Shown here piece by piece: positions 1 through 54,916 of a DNA stretch of 64,000 bases (position 1 is its first letter; each line of letters opens with the position of its first letter). Under the pieces are notes generated by a model that saw nothing but the letters and a program-made list of their open reading frames with translations, was not told the DNA's origin and ran no database searches. Made by a program: the position numbers and the translations under genes. The DNA is from Lumbricus terrestris (taxonomy: Eukaryota; Annelida; Clitellata; Crassiclitellata; Lumbricidae): the NCBI GenBank assembly GCA_949752735.1, contig OX457047.1, positions 40,536,055 to 40,600,054 on the forward strand, read 5' to 3'.

Positions 1-339
1 CACCATCCCAGATATACACCGTGTCTCAAAAAAAAAACTGTGCAGAATTGTTTTTGTCAGAACGTCGTCAAATTTCCACCAATCTTAATAACTTTTGGTA
101 GGTAGACGGCAAAGTGGCTGAAATATCATGTTATATATAAATTTTCCACCTCACCTGACTCATTTCACCGCTCTACCTTGTTAAACACAGATGTACCAAT
201 TTTTCATATAACGCATAGATTTGATTACCTGCAACAAATTATCTGACGACTGAATTAGCACAGTAAAGTAAAATGTGGTTTACTTAGCAGAGTGTTTTAA
301 TAGCTATGACAGATCTGTTTAAAAGTGTTAGAATTGGTG

Positions 340-800
340 CTCGAAATGTGCCCCGAATATACGGACACAAGCTCTTAGACGGCGACACAACTGTCCGATA
401 GCAGCATCAATGATCGACTGGTCAGAGCGCGCCCACTCGTCAAGCAGGAGCGTTTTGAGTTCCTCGACGTTGGCTATTCTGGACCGGTAAACCATCTACT
501 GCAGCACACTCCATATGCTACAGTCGACTGGGTTGTAAGATCCAGTATATTCGGTGGTCACAGTGTTGGAGAGATGAAGTCGGGCGTCTCTCACCCCAGG
601 AAAGAGACAAGTGTCGCGCGCTTGATGCGCCGGGGCGCCATCCTGTTGAAAGACAATAAATTCGCCCTGGGATATCCGGCGTATGTCTGACGGTATCTTC
701 TGGGCAAGACGGTTATCGTGATAGTAGGTCTATGCCCCATTCACTTTGACATCCGGCTTGATGCAATGGATTTCAGTGCAGCCAAGCTTCGAGACGCCGT
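340..800 (-). pseudogene. mariner-family transposase, C-terminal remnant
   Basis: Translated on the minus strand, this stretch shows the conserved block FQQDGAPAHQARDT, then PVDCSIWSVLQ, and an ending close to WARSDQSIIDAAIGQLCRRL, as in mariner-family transposases. The aspartate of QDGAPAH is the second catalytic residue. The third aspartate, normally in SPDLNP, reads as serine here (GSYNP). At least two in-frame stops are present and the N-terminal DNA-binding half is missing, so the product would be inactive. The family call rests on motif recognition; no search was run. Confidence 0.8.
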
Positions 801-830
801 TTTATGAAAAATTGGTACATCTGTGTTTAA

Positions 831-2523
831 TGTACAATTCTACCCCTCCTCCGCGTGCGCCTGGTCTGGCACTACCGCGAGGGATCTCCATGCTTCTTTA
901 ACTTCTATCCCTCCCCAGTCTGCCATTCCATCGCCCGACCCGAAAAAGGGGTTGGCCCCAGTCGAATTGTTGTTGTAGTCCCCGAGAGGGCCAACTGGGG
1001 CGCTACCCCCGGTTGTTTGGGATACCCCCTCGGTTCTTACCATCGAGGCTCTCTCTCCACTTCTCTTGACAAGGTCCAGCCGAGCATGGCGCGGAAGGGC
1101 GTTGGCCCTACGATTGTTTTCTTTCACAACTTGGGTTCGTTTAACCTCCTCCTCCTTCTTGCCAACTTCCCCTAACTTCCTCTACCGTCACTCTCATCTC
1201 AGCCCGTATATAGTCTATATATATATATAGTCACACACTGCATGGTCTCTTCCGTCTCTCCAGTCGTTCTCCAGTCATTTCCGTCGTTAACTAACTCAGT
1301 CACTAAATACAGAATTATCCAGACACAGTATTTGAATAGCTTTCGCTATGTATCTTTCAACACGAATAGACCATAGTAACACGAATCATAATACGGCGCT
1401 AGAACAATAGCAAAGATTAAAACACACACTCGCTCATTCATTCATACAGCTCAACTAAGGCAACCGCTGATAAAGGGGAGAATTTTCGTGTACGGGTTTT
1501 TCCCAATATATAAACATTGACTTTTGTAGCCCACGTAACATACCCTCGCCTCGTTCGGTTTCAGTTCCTTCACAATCCAGTTCCTTTCGTCCACTTAGTC
1601 GAGTCCAGCCATTCGTCCTATCCTCCGAATAGACGCGTGCTTACTCGATCCTCCAACAGTTCCAGTTAGGCCTGAGCAATCCTCATCCTCGTAGCTCGTC
1701 CGATGCCTTCGTCGTAAAGAAGAGCACAGTCTTACGTAACTCGCTCCATCACCATCGCAGACGATTCCGATCCGTTTGATCCCAAAATAATCTGCTTCAC
1801 TTCACTCGTGGAATATCTCCTCACGGCAATCCTCTAAATTCTCGTCCTCACTGGACCTCTAAATCCTCTGTTTCCAGTAACGCTTCCGATCCTGATCCGT
1901 TTTGATCCAAGGTCGACGTCGTCACTGCTTCTTTAACTTCGCGGCAACTTCCTCTCACGAAATCCGCGAAATCCTCATCGTCGTGGAACGTTCATCCACG
2001 AAATCCTCAGCTCCTCATCGTATTTTTAACGCCTCCCTGGTCCATCGATCGCCAGGGGCACGGCGGGCCGCAATTCACACCATCTCTTCCAACGAGCACA
2101 ACGTAAAAGGCTCCGTCGACTCTCCTGATCGAACACAACGTGAAAGGCCTCGATTGTTCGTCTTCACTCCCTTTTATACACTTTCAGATTCGCATCAGCA
2201 GAAACGCTGTTTCAACGTTAGTCGCTCTCTTTGACCGTCTGCCTCCGCTCAAAGTGAGTGCCGCAGTATCTGTCCCTATGCCACGCCATCCACTGGCAAA
2301 GACACGGAAAGAAGTAGGACAAAGTTTTCCCTCCGTCAGCGTGGCTAGATTATCAGGCCTGAATTCTGCAACTGTCAGCGTGGTCTAGATAATCGATCAG
2401 GTCTACCTCTCTACCACACATCTCGCACGCTCATACATTCATTCATACACAATTACACACAGTTGATTATAATTGACTATAAGTACGTGGCGCTCTATAA
2501 ATGAAGGACCCTAGTTCTTCACA
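831..2523 (-). repeat. LTR of non-autonomous LTR retrotransposon (3' LTR in element orientation)
   Basis: This is a 1693-bp direct repeat of 4043-5734, starting TGTACAATTC and ending GTTCTTCACA (TG...CA). The target TTAA is duplicated at 827-830 and 5735-5738; removing the insertion restores GTGTTTAACAAGGT, which matches the intact left arm of the host mariner TIR. A purine-rich stretch (AGGTGGGAG, minus strand, about 2524-2540) abuts this LTR as a polypurine tract would. Open frames inside are identical in both LTRs and look non-coding. Confidence 0.9.
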
Positions 2524-4042
2524 CTGCTCCCACCTGGCGAATCCTGAAGCATGAAGGACAATTATATTAACTGTGTGTCCACACAAAATATACCCTCAAT
2601 GCTATTCAATGCCTATGCTAATAGTCCATCTTTATGCAGTGTTATGCAATCAATACAGTACTCGATATTCTAATAATGCAGTTCCATTCAGCAAATCTTT
2701 CAGACCAACATATTAACGTCTTTCACATCCACAAGTTAATGCAATTAAATTCATATAGGCAATGCTTTAGCCTACTCTAGATTACAAGTGTCCATAATTC
2801 GTCAACAACTAATCTCTATCTCCTCAATGTCTTTCACAACGTTATACATACTAACACACACCAAAACAAAATAAGTCCAAAATACACGGCAATTTATAAC
2901 ACATTTAACCAGAATAAACACGGTTGAGCACGTCCATAGCTCTCTTCTGTCGTCTTTCCATCCACTGAACGGTTTCCTCGTTCTCCTCGATCGTCGTTTA
3001 CGTTTCTCCGCGTTTCTCCATCCGTCCATCCGCGAAGGTTTCCCAGAAATCCATGGCTGTCGAGGATCTCGTTTCCTCGCAGCGTCGTCCGTTCGTCAGG
3101 CTTCCGGTTGACGACGTCTCTCCTTCTCCTCTCCTCCTCCGTCGAACAGTGAAGCATCTGGCTGCTTCTCCCGCATCCGTCGCATTCGTCCGTCCATCTG
3201 GGTTGTCTTTGACGCCCGTTGAAGCGTCGCAGAGAATGGCTAAGTCCGTTTTTCCCATTATAATATACGACTGTTTTATCCGACTGTTTTTTTTTACTCT
3301 GGTGCAACGTTTATATTTTCGACGACAGTTTCTGAACAGTTTCTGAAGTAGTCTTGTTATTGGTTTCGCTTCCCGTAGTTTGTGTTGCAATCGACAGTGA
3401 ATCCATAGTCCTCGTTTCAGTTGGAAAATAAAACCCAGATGTCATCTCTACATTACTCGTCGTATAACAAGAGTAACGTTGTTTGTGTCGGTAGCCTGTA
3501 CTCCTGTCGACCTCTGGTGAATGCATTGGAAACATTCGCAACATCGCTCAATGGAACCCCATAATCATTTCCCAAATTTTGATTTAGTTGCCGTAGTTAA
3601 TGTTTTGCTCAACACCATCAAAACAACATCATCATCCTAATCATAACACATACGTTAATCAAATCTTAATCATTTCCTGTCTTCTAGTCTGATAGTCGTA
3701 TTATTTCCATGTCTGTTTTCATTACAGTCGTATATCCTTCCTCCTTCGTTCTGTTCCTTCGTAAAAATCATCTATCGCTTCTTAATCATTCTTAATCATC
3801 GTTAATCATCGTTAATCGTTCTTAATCATCCCTACTCATGCCTAATCATCCACTCTTAAACTACTCAACTCTTAAACTACTCAAATCTCCACAGATCATC
3901 TCACCCTTAATTTACATCAATCCTTAATCTTCCTTAATCCTCCTTAATCATCACTAATCTTCCTTAATCATGATTATCCCATCAGCCTCTTCATCATTGT
4001 AACGCTCTGTTCTCACTCTCACATCACCAACCTCGTCGCCAT
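2524..4042 (-). mobile_element. internal domain of the LTR element, no gag-pol
   Basis: About 1.5 kb lie between the two LTRs. I see no protease, reverse transcriptase, RNase H or integrase motif on either strand, only short uncharacterised minus-strand frames (2894-3307 and 3311-3544). The 3780-3970 part is a loose repeat of TTAATCATC-like words. The element therefore needs enzymes from another copy, a LARD/TRIM-like arrangement. Confidence 0.75.
4027..4041 (-). promoter_or_regulatory. primer-binding site resembling tRNA-Ser
   Basis: On the minus strand, one base after the LTR edge, the sequence reads TGGCGACGAGGTTGG. From memory, the complement of a metazoan tRNA-Ser(GCT) 3' end begins TGGCGACGAGGATGG, which would be 14 of 15 matches. 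This places the element on the minus strand, with 4043-5734 as its 5' LTR. Confidence 0.7.
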
Positions 4043-5734
4043 TGTACAATTCTACCCCTCCTCCGCGTGCGCCTGGTCTGGCACTACCGCGAGGGATCTC
4101 CATGCTTCTTTAACTTCTATCCCTCCCAGTCTGCCATTCCATCGCCCGACCCGAAAAAGGGGTTGGCCCCAGTCGAATTGTTGTTGTAGTCCCCGAGAGG
4201 GCCAACTGGGGCGCTACCCCCGGTTGTTTGGGATACCCCCTCGGTTCTTACCATCGAGGCCCTCTCTCCACTTCTCTTGACAAGGTCCAGCCGAGCATGG
4301 CGCGGAAGGGCGTTGGCCCTACGATTGTTTTCTTTCACAACTTGGGTTCGTTTAACCTCCTCCTCCTTCTTGCCAACTTCCCCTAACTTCCTCTACCGTC
4401 ACTCTCATCTCAGCCCGTATATAGTCTATATATATATATAGTCACACACTGCATGGTCTCTTCCGTCTCTCCAGTCGTTCTCCAGTCATTTCCGTCGTTA
4501 ACTAACTCAGTCACTAAATACAGAATTATCCAGACACAGTATTTGAATAGCTTTCGCTATGTATCTTTCAACACGAATAGACCATAGTAACACGAATCAT
4601 AATACGGCGCTAGAACAATAGCAAAGATTAAAACACACACTCGCTCATTCATTCATACAGCTCAACTAAGGCAACCGCTGATAAAGGGGAGAATTTTCGT
4701 GTACGGGTTTTTCCCAATATATAAACATTGACTTTTGTAGCCCACGTAACATACCCTCGCCTCGTTCGGTTTCAGTTCCTTCACAATCCAGTTCCTTTCG
4801 TCCACTTAGTCGAGTCCAGCCATTCGTCCTATCCTCCGAATAGACGCGTGCTTACTCGATCCTCCAACAGTTCCAGTTAGGCCTGAGCAATCCTCATCCT
4901 CGTAGCTCGTCCGATGCCTTCGTCGTAAAGAAGAGCACAGTCTTACGTAACTCGCTCCATCACCATCGCAGACGATTCCGATCCGTTTGATCCCAAAATA
5001 ATCTGCTTCACTTCACTCGTGGAATATCTCCTCACGGCAATCCTCTAAATTCTCGTCCTCACTGGACCTCTAAATCCTCTGTTTCCAGTAACGCTTCCGA
5101 TCCTGATCCGTTTTGATCCAAGGTCGACGTCGTCACTGCTTCTTTAACTTCGCGGCAACTTCCTCTCACGAAATCCGCGAAATCCTCATCGTCGTGGAAC
5201 GTTCATCCACGAAATCCTCAGCTCCTCATCGTATTTTTAACGCCTCCCTGGTCCATCGATCGCCAGGGGCACGGCGGGCCGCAATTCACACCATCTCTTC
5301 CAACGAGCACAACGTAAAAGGCTCCGTCGACTCTCCTGATCGAACACAACGTGAAAGGCCTCGATTGTTCGTCTTCACTCCCTTTTATACACTTTCAGAT
5401 TCGCATCAGCAGAAACGCTGTTTCAACGTTAGTCGCTCTCTTTGACCGTCTGCCTCCGCTCAAAGTGAGTGCCGCAGTATCTGTCCCTATGCCACGCCAT
5501 CCACTGGCAAAGACACGGAAAGAAGTAGGACAAAGTTTTCCCTCCGTCAGCGTGGCTAGATTATCAGGCCTGAATTCTGCAACTGTCAGCGTGGTCTAGA
5601 TAATCGATCAGGTCTACCTCTCTACCACACATCTCGCACGCTCATACATTCATTCATACACAATTACACACAGTTGATTATAATTGACTATAAGTACGTG
5701 GCGCTCTATAAATGAAGGACCCTAGTTCTTCACA
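4043..5734 (-). repeat. LTR of non-autonomous LTR retrotransposon (5' LTR in element orientation)
   Basis: 1692 bp, almost identical to 831-2523. By eye I find one C deletion (the run in CCTCCCCAGTCTG near 915) and one T/C difference (1050 against 4261). Such similarity means a very recent insertion. It is followed by the TTAA duplication at 5735-5738. Confidence 0.9.
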
Positions 5735-5902
5735 TTAACAAGGTAGTGCTGTTATATGAATCAGGTGAGGTGGAAAATTTATATATAGCATAACTTTTCA
5801 GCCATTTTGCCACCTACCTACCAAAAGTTATTAAGATTGGTGGAAATTTGACGAAGTTCTGACAAAAACAATTCTGCACAGTTTTTTTTTAGACACGGTG
5901 TA

Positions 5903-6556
5903 GATCAAGAAAATGATTATAATTAATTTACAGTTAATTATTTTTAAGTTGTCAACAGACATTGCAAAGATCCGATGTCCTTAAACTATGAGAATAAAAT
6001 AAACCGAGTATTTCGATTTAGCCTTGAGAGAAAAAGAACAGCTGGCAATTATTTATTGTTAACATCGCTGTCAACAGCAGTTACAGTGTGAACACACGAT
6101 TTCGCTACACAACAGAAATCATTCGCTACTCACTGCAGTGGTTAGAGCAATCTGCTTAGACACCTTTAAAATGTAGGCAACAAACGCCATACATTCTCAT
6201 ATAAGTGCAGTAATAATAATAATGACCTTCGTTTATTAACATTCAATCTGACAGGCCGCAAAATGATTACAGACACAAGTTATACGAAATACGGCCAGCT
6301 TCGCACGACACGCAGGTCGGCTACACAGCAGGTTTGGCAGCTTAACACTAGTGGCCTATGTGCTGGAACGCTCCTGGTGCGGCCAAGCAAGGAGTGGGAG
6401 GGGCGATCCTATTTTCAACAGACCCGAGGCAAGCAACACAACAGAAAGCACCACAGGCAGCTATAGCCGAAAATTCAAATAAATTTTTGCCCTGAGCGAG
6501 GTTTGAACCCACGCCGCGATAATGACTAATCGGTTTATCGAACAGCGATCTCTCAA
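5903..6556. other. GLT1D1 intron or flank, no gene seen
   Basis: AT-rich sequence. GACACCTTTAAAATGTAGGC at about 6160 resembles GACACCTTTTAAACGTAGCC at about 6965, the flank of the real GLT1D1 exon. I see no exon with splice sites here. Confidence 0.5.
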
Positions 6557-6596
6557 AGTTCGTTTGCGTAAGAACAACATACAGTCCGCGTTAATT
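6557..6596 (+). pseudogene. partial, broken duplicate of the GLT1D1 penultimate exon
   Basis: About 40 bp (including CGTAAGAACAACATAC) match the middle of the exon at 7077-7175 with only a few differences, coding LRKNNIQSALI and then running into a stop (ATGTAA). There is no acceptor or donor at exon-like positions. Together with the shared flank near 6160 and 6965 it looks like a relic of a local tandem duplication. Confidence 0.7.
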
Positions 6597-6679
6597 ATGT
6601 AATATGCAAACAAATTTCTGTCGAGGGAAACGACCTCTGTTGTCATAGGCCCTCGTCAAATCTGGATTCATCCATCCAT

Positions 6680-6760
6680 TCATTCCGAATATTTATATAG
6701 CGCCTCTTCAAGAATTCTACTCAGCAGCGCCTCTGAGTAGATTCTTGAAGAGGCGCTCTC
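6680..6760 (-). repeat. LINE 3'-tail fragment forming a hairpin
   Basis: The words TATATAGCGCCTCTTCAAGAA and the nearby CATTCATTC are the complement of the LINE/SINE 3' tail seen elsewhere in the window (for example at 51065-51125). Here 6700-6724 and 6733-6756 are inverted copies with one extra base, giving an almost perfect 24-bp stem with an 8-base loop. Confidence 0.7.
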
Positions 6761-7076
6761 TGCGCTAACTATCCGAAGTGATGTTCCGTGTCATAACAAC
6801 AAGAACATTTTCATCAATTAGCAAAATAAGTCACTTTATGGAAATGAGACAAAATAGATGGCTTAAATTTTTTCATCATGGCGTAAGACTAGGTCGACGT
6901 CAACGACCGCGGCAGCCGAAAGATATAACGCTAACACATTGGAAACTATTATCGTCCTCTTTATAGACACCTTTTAAACGTAGCCAACAAATGCTATTTT
7001 AATGCATTTATTAGAGTGAGTAATTGTTTCTCTTGAGGCTTAGCATTAAACCTTGTTAACATTATTATTATTGCAG

Positions 7077-10645
<3,569 letters not shown>

Positions 10646-10691
10646 CATCGCAAATAATATTAGTAAACAAACTGCACGTTAAAAAACAAAC

Positions 10692-10697
10692 AATAAA
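10692..10697 (+). terminator. candidate GLT1D1 polyadenylation signal
   Basis: AATAAA 47 bp after the stop codon, in AT-rich sequence. The cleavage site is not determinable. Confidence 0.5.
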
Positions 10698-10739
10698 CAA
10701 GCAAATAATTTATACATGCAGTTTCTCTCTGTCTATATA

Positions 10740-10860
10740 TAGACCTACATGTATATATACATATTATATATATATGTGTGTGTGTGTGTGTGTAGTCTAT
10801 GCATATATAATTGGTCCGTATAGACCTACATTCATTCATTCCTTCCTTCATTCATTCATG
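10740..10860. repeat. AT/GT microsatellite and ATTC repeat
   Basis: TATATA, then (TG)n at about 10776-10794, then ATTCATTC/CTTC words. Simple sequence only. Confidence 0.85.
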
Positions 10861-10874
10861 AGCACCGGTAGATA

Positions 10875-12110
10875 GTTTTTTGGAGTGGGGCAAAGCAATG
10901 GTCATAGTCCAAAAAATTTTGGCAGGAACTTAAGAATGTAAAACTGGAAATAACATATCATCATTATTAATATCATCATTTTTAATAATTAATATCATCA
11001 TATCTAATAATTAATATCATCATAATTAAATCGAAATAAATAAAAGTAATGATATACAACGACATGGAAATACGCTTTAAATATAATTGGAAATTGTTTT
11101 ATTCACACTTAAAGTTAGACACCTCAGTTTCACTCTGCATGTTTCATTAAAATATTTAATTTAGTGATTTAATGCAATTTTTTCTTAAACAAAATACTAG
11201 CAGTAAAACTGACAGGTGTCGATTTAAAAAAGGGTGCAACTTGCAAGTGCCCCTCAAGCCTTCATGTGCGGGCGTCCGTGGTCCCCCTGAACCTGTTGAG
11301 TATAATCGGTACCTGTGAAGAGCAATCCTAATTGGTCAAACATCTTTCACTCAAGTCTTTGTTCGATAAGATATCGATAGAAAAATGGATAAAAATAGAC
11401 TTCCAACAGCAGCAGGCGCTTAATAGAGTCGACCACAAATTTACAACAGCAACAGATTAAAAATGAATATTTTTTACGTTTTAACATGTTCACAATCCTT
11501 TAACACGTGAGCTTGGTAACACTCTGTTAATGCTTCAACGCGTTAATACTCTGTTAACGCAGGTTGCCTTGTTGATACATTGTATACTACAAAGTTTACT
11601 TAATACGGTAAATCACATTAAGCACTGATCAGTTCACAGATTACCTTCGTCACATTAACAAGTTAACAGATTACCTTGTTAACATGTCACACTGCGTTAA
11701 CATTGCAATCACATCATTTCAAGATATTACTCTACCCGAACAGCTCAGTGGTATTAAGATTCAACGAAAAGTCTTTAATAAATTGATTATTTAACATTTA
11801 CATCGACCTAGCACAATCGAATCAATTGTGACAGTTTAAAAACATTCTTTAAGAGTCGCACAAGTCTTTCTGACAAGAATTGGAAAGTCGTAGAAATCTT
11901 TAAAAAAATTCTATGAGCACTTCCGTTTTGAATTAATTTTTGAACATTTTAATCTCTAAAATCCACCAACAATTATAAGTTGTTATTTGTAACATATATT
12001 CAGTTACTTATTTTTCATAATTACATCAACTCATTAGCATGCGTATTACTTACTCACACTCAAGACCTACTAACAGTATCATCTGATCTAATTGTAAGCC
12101 TTCCTAACTA
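10875..12110. other. intergenic AT-rich stretch
   Basis: No gene or clear transposon. 10940-11045 repeats TAATATCATCA words. 11475-11710 contains many GTTAACA words. Confidence 0.5.
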
Positions 12111-12600
12111 CCTAGTTGCATGCATACAAACACACACATAATACAAACATATATATCATATATTCCTTAACACAAATGTACAAGCAAGCATTCGTTCGTA
12201 CATGAATGCATACATTCATACAGAAATGCGCACACACTTAGACATTAAGGCAAACATACTCAAATACATGCATGTATACGCACACATACAATCATACATA
12301 TATACAAGCACACACACATTGCACACATACAAACACACTGCATGAATGCCTCCACAAATACATACATGTATGATATATACATACCATGACAATGTCATAG
12401 ATGTTCATTCATACAGACGTTCGTACAAACATACATATATACATACATACGTACATACCGGGGTACGTACATGCATACATACATACATACATACAAACAT
12501 ACATGCATGCAAACTTACATGCATACATACATACATACACACATACATACAAACATACATACATACATACGTACACTACAGAAATATACTTGAACACACA
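12110..12600. repeat. (CATA)n-rich microsatellite tract
   Basis: Imperfect ACATACAT/CACACA units over about 490 bp, densest at 12420-12580. The apparent long frames here are artefacts of the 4-base repeat. Confidence 0.9.
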
Positions 12601-12639
12601 TGAATGCAGAAGAAATTGTGTATAATGAGGATTTTCACT

Positions 12640-12960
12640 GAGTTCCTACGCATGACTCGAACCCTTAAACAACACATCACAAGTGAAACATTTGACCCAA
12701 AGGTCAGCTGGTTATAGTAAGAACAATTTTGGGGTTTCCATTCAAGGGGGTCCAATGGGCATGGTAGCAAAATGCAGAAACCAGTTTTAAAAATTTGGAA
12801 ATAGTTCGTTTTGTGGGGTTGAAGCCATGAAACTTCCCGCCCCCCTAAATAAGACCATTGGTAAGGTATGATTAGGTAACGTAAATGAAAAGTGTGGTAA
12901 TTTAAATGTAACGAAGGGTAGGCTAGATACATGTAGATAAGAAAGACCAGACAGGGTAAT
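12640..12960. repeat. dispersed repeat copy, unknown family
   Basis: The string GCAAAATGCAGAAA...TTTTAAAAATTT...CCCCCCTAAATAAG recurs at about 61110-61230 and, in shorter form, at 63905-64000. Boundaries and class are not clear. Confidence 0.5.
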
Positions 12961-13003
12961 GTATGAAATTTACGTTACGATAACTCTGCCACTGTTCTTT
13001 CTA

Positions 13004-13060
13004 TGACGGTGCCAGTCCCAAGCCTGGATAAAGGAGGAGGGTGACACCGATCATCTTTGT
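13004..13060 (+). repeat. dispersed retroelement 3'-end fragment (GCCAGTCCCAAGCCTGG family)
   Basis: GTGCCAGTCCCAAGCCTGG followed by GATAAAGGAGGAGGG. Related pieces are at 31200-31240 (plus), 25060-25105 (minus) and 53755-53785 (plus). The block resembles the conserved 3' end of RTE-like LINEs, but that assignment is from memory. Confidence 0.55.
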
Positions 13061-13089
13061 TTTGGCATTGCATTGCCGTCAAACAGTAG

Positions 13090-13230
13090 CAACCAACAAG
13101 GTAATGTACATTTAATGCAATGTAATGCAAGGTAATGCAATGCAAGGTAATGCAATGCAATGCAATGCAAGGTAATGTACATTTAACGCAATGTAATGCA
13201 ATGCAAGGTAATGTAAATTTAATGCAGTTT
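13090..13230. repeat. GGTAATGCAATGCAA tandem repeat
   Basis: Imperfect units of AATGCA and GGTAATGTACATTTAA repeat over about 140 bp. Confidence 0.85.
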
Positions 13231-13559
13231 AGGTGCAGATAATTTACGACAAGATCAGATCTGGTTACAATGCAACGGAAAGGTTATGCAACCTGTGGTA
13301 ATAATAAAATTGCACATAATTATTATATCAAGAACTCCAATCAGTCCTAATCCTCAATGGCTAGATGAACTAGGCTGAAGCACCGATAGAACAATAGTAC
13401 TGCAATCTAACAATAGCACAACCTCGCCTTAATTATAGTCAAGTAACCTGACATGACCAACTCTTACAAATGCTCTACTTTTGGAAATACCCAAAGAGCA
13501 GTAGTAATGTAGAGCAGAATGACTCTCCTTGGTCTGACTAGTAGCGATGCTGTACAAAA

Positions 13560-13676
13560 GGGCTGAACGAAGAAATGAAGAAACGCACAAAGGGATGAAC
13601 GAAGAAATGAAGAAATGCACAAAGGGATGAACGAAGAAATGAAGAAATGCACAAAGGGATGAACGAAGAAATTAAG
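13560..13676. repeat. minisatellite, ~44-bp unit
   Basis: The unit GATGAACGAAGAAATGAAG plus AAATGCACAAAGG is repeated about 2.5 times. Confidence 0.85.
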
Positions 13677-14339
13677 GGCTATACGTAAAAGCATAAGAAA
13701 TACGTGTATTAACATTGGCCACGACTCTCTTAAGGAATTTTTAGAACTGCATAACACCTTTATTTATCTTCCAATGCTACCAGGTAAATTGCAATTGGGT
13801 AACAATGACCTTTTTCACTATTTTTAACTACACAAGCGTGCTCTTAACAGCTGCACAAGTTCATTTAGAACTGCACATTTCCTGTAGCACAGCACGCTAA
13901 AACAAAGCCCTGCCATGATCAAGTTTCTACAAGAGGCATATTAAGAACAGAAATTTCCTACAAATATAACGTAGAAAGGATAAAACCGACTATATCTATG
14001 AGCATAACACAAACACATAATATCGTCGTTGCCAGTTTGGCACGGACACATCGCTTTGACTCGGAAATGCTGTCCACACGAAAACTAACGTCCGATTAAA
14101 CGACTCGTCACCAGGTGTCGACCCATGCTGATGACGCGTTTCTTCAACCTCCTCACCAGAGGGAGTCTCGGTAAGTCAAAATGGCGGAAGATGTAGAACT
14201 CAATTGCTTGCAAATGGCCGTTAGTAACCAAAATGGCCGCCGCTTGGAAATTCCCAAGAAGAACACAAAATCCAGTTTTTTAGTGAGGTCGTGTCACCTC
14301 GGTGTGAGCTTTGTCGTAATTGTTCCAGTAAATCAGTGA

Positions 14340-14630
14340 TACCATGACAACGCACCATAGCAACGGACCATGGTAACGCACCCTGGTAACGTACCATGAC
14401 GATATACCGTATCAACTGGCTATGACAGCACACCATGGTAATGTAACACACCATGGCAACTGACTATGGCAACACACCCTGGTTACGCACCATGACGACA
14501 CACCATAGCAACCGATCATGGCAACACACCATGACAACAAACCATGGCAACTGACGATGACAATGCACCCCGATGTCACCACGGTTACACACCACCATAG
14601 TACAGATGGCCACGTAACCATGGCAACGCA
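14340..14630. repeat. ACCATGGCAACACACC minisatellite in the SPPL3 3' flank
   Basis: About 15 imperfect copies of an 18-20 bp unit built around ACCATGGCAAC or ACCATGGTAAC. The words GGCAAC, GGTAAC and AGCAAC fit the RGYAAC half-site of RFX X-boxes. It starts about 35 bp downstream of the SPPL3 stop codon in the gene's direction, so it probably lies in the 3' UTR. Confidence 0.8.
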
Positions 14631-14663
14631 GCTCTGCCTCCGAAGCGCTAACCGTCAGCGACA

Positions 14664-54916
<40,253 letters not shown>

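Larger units (their letters stand above)
17..5900 (-). mobile_element. Tc1/mariner-type transposon, interrupted by an LTR element
   Basis: Terminal inverted repeats are about 185 bp. The left end starts CACCGTGTCTCAAAAAA at 17 and the right end finishes AGACACGGTG at 5900, each flanked by the dinucleotide TA (15-16 and 5901-5902), the expected mariner target duplication. The inner TIR parts match as well (ACCTTGTTAA near 176 against TTAACAAGGT at 5735). A transposase C-terminal remnant lies at about 340-800 on the minus strand. The element is only about 1 kb once the LTR insertion at 831-5734 is removed, so it is an internally deleted, non-autonomous copy. Confidence 0.85.

Noticed and set aside
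1902..2234. 110-aa frame duplicated exactly at 5113-5445
   Set aside because: Duplicated because it lies in both LTRs; no similarity to known proteins recognised, and it is antisense to the element's inferred orientation.
2894..3307. 137-aa minus-strand frame in the LTR element, possible gag
   Set aside because: No zinc knuckle (CX2CX4HX4C) or capsid motif; composition looks random.
3053..3346. 97-aa plus-strand frame
   Set aside because: Antisense to the element and without recognisable domains.
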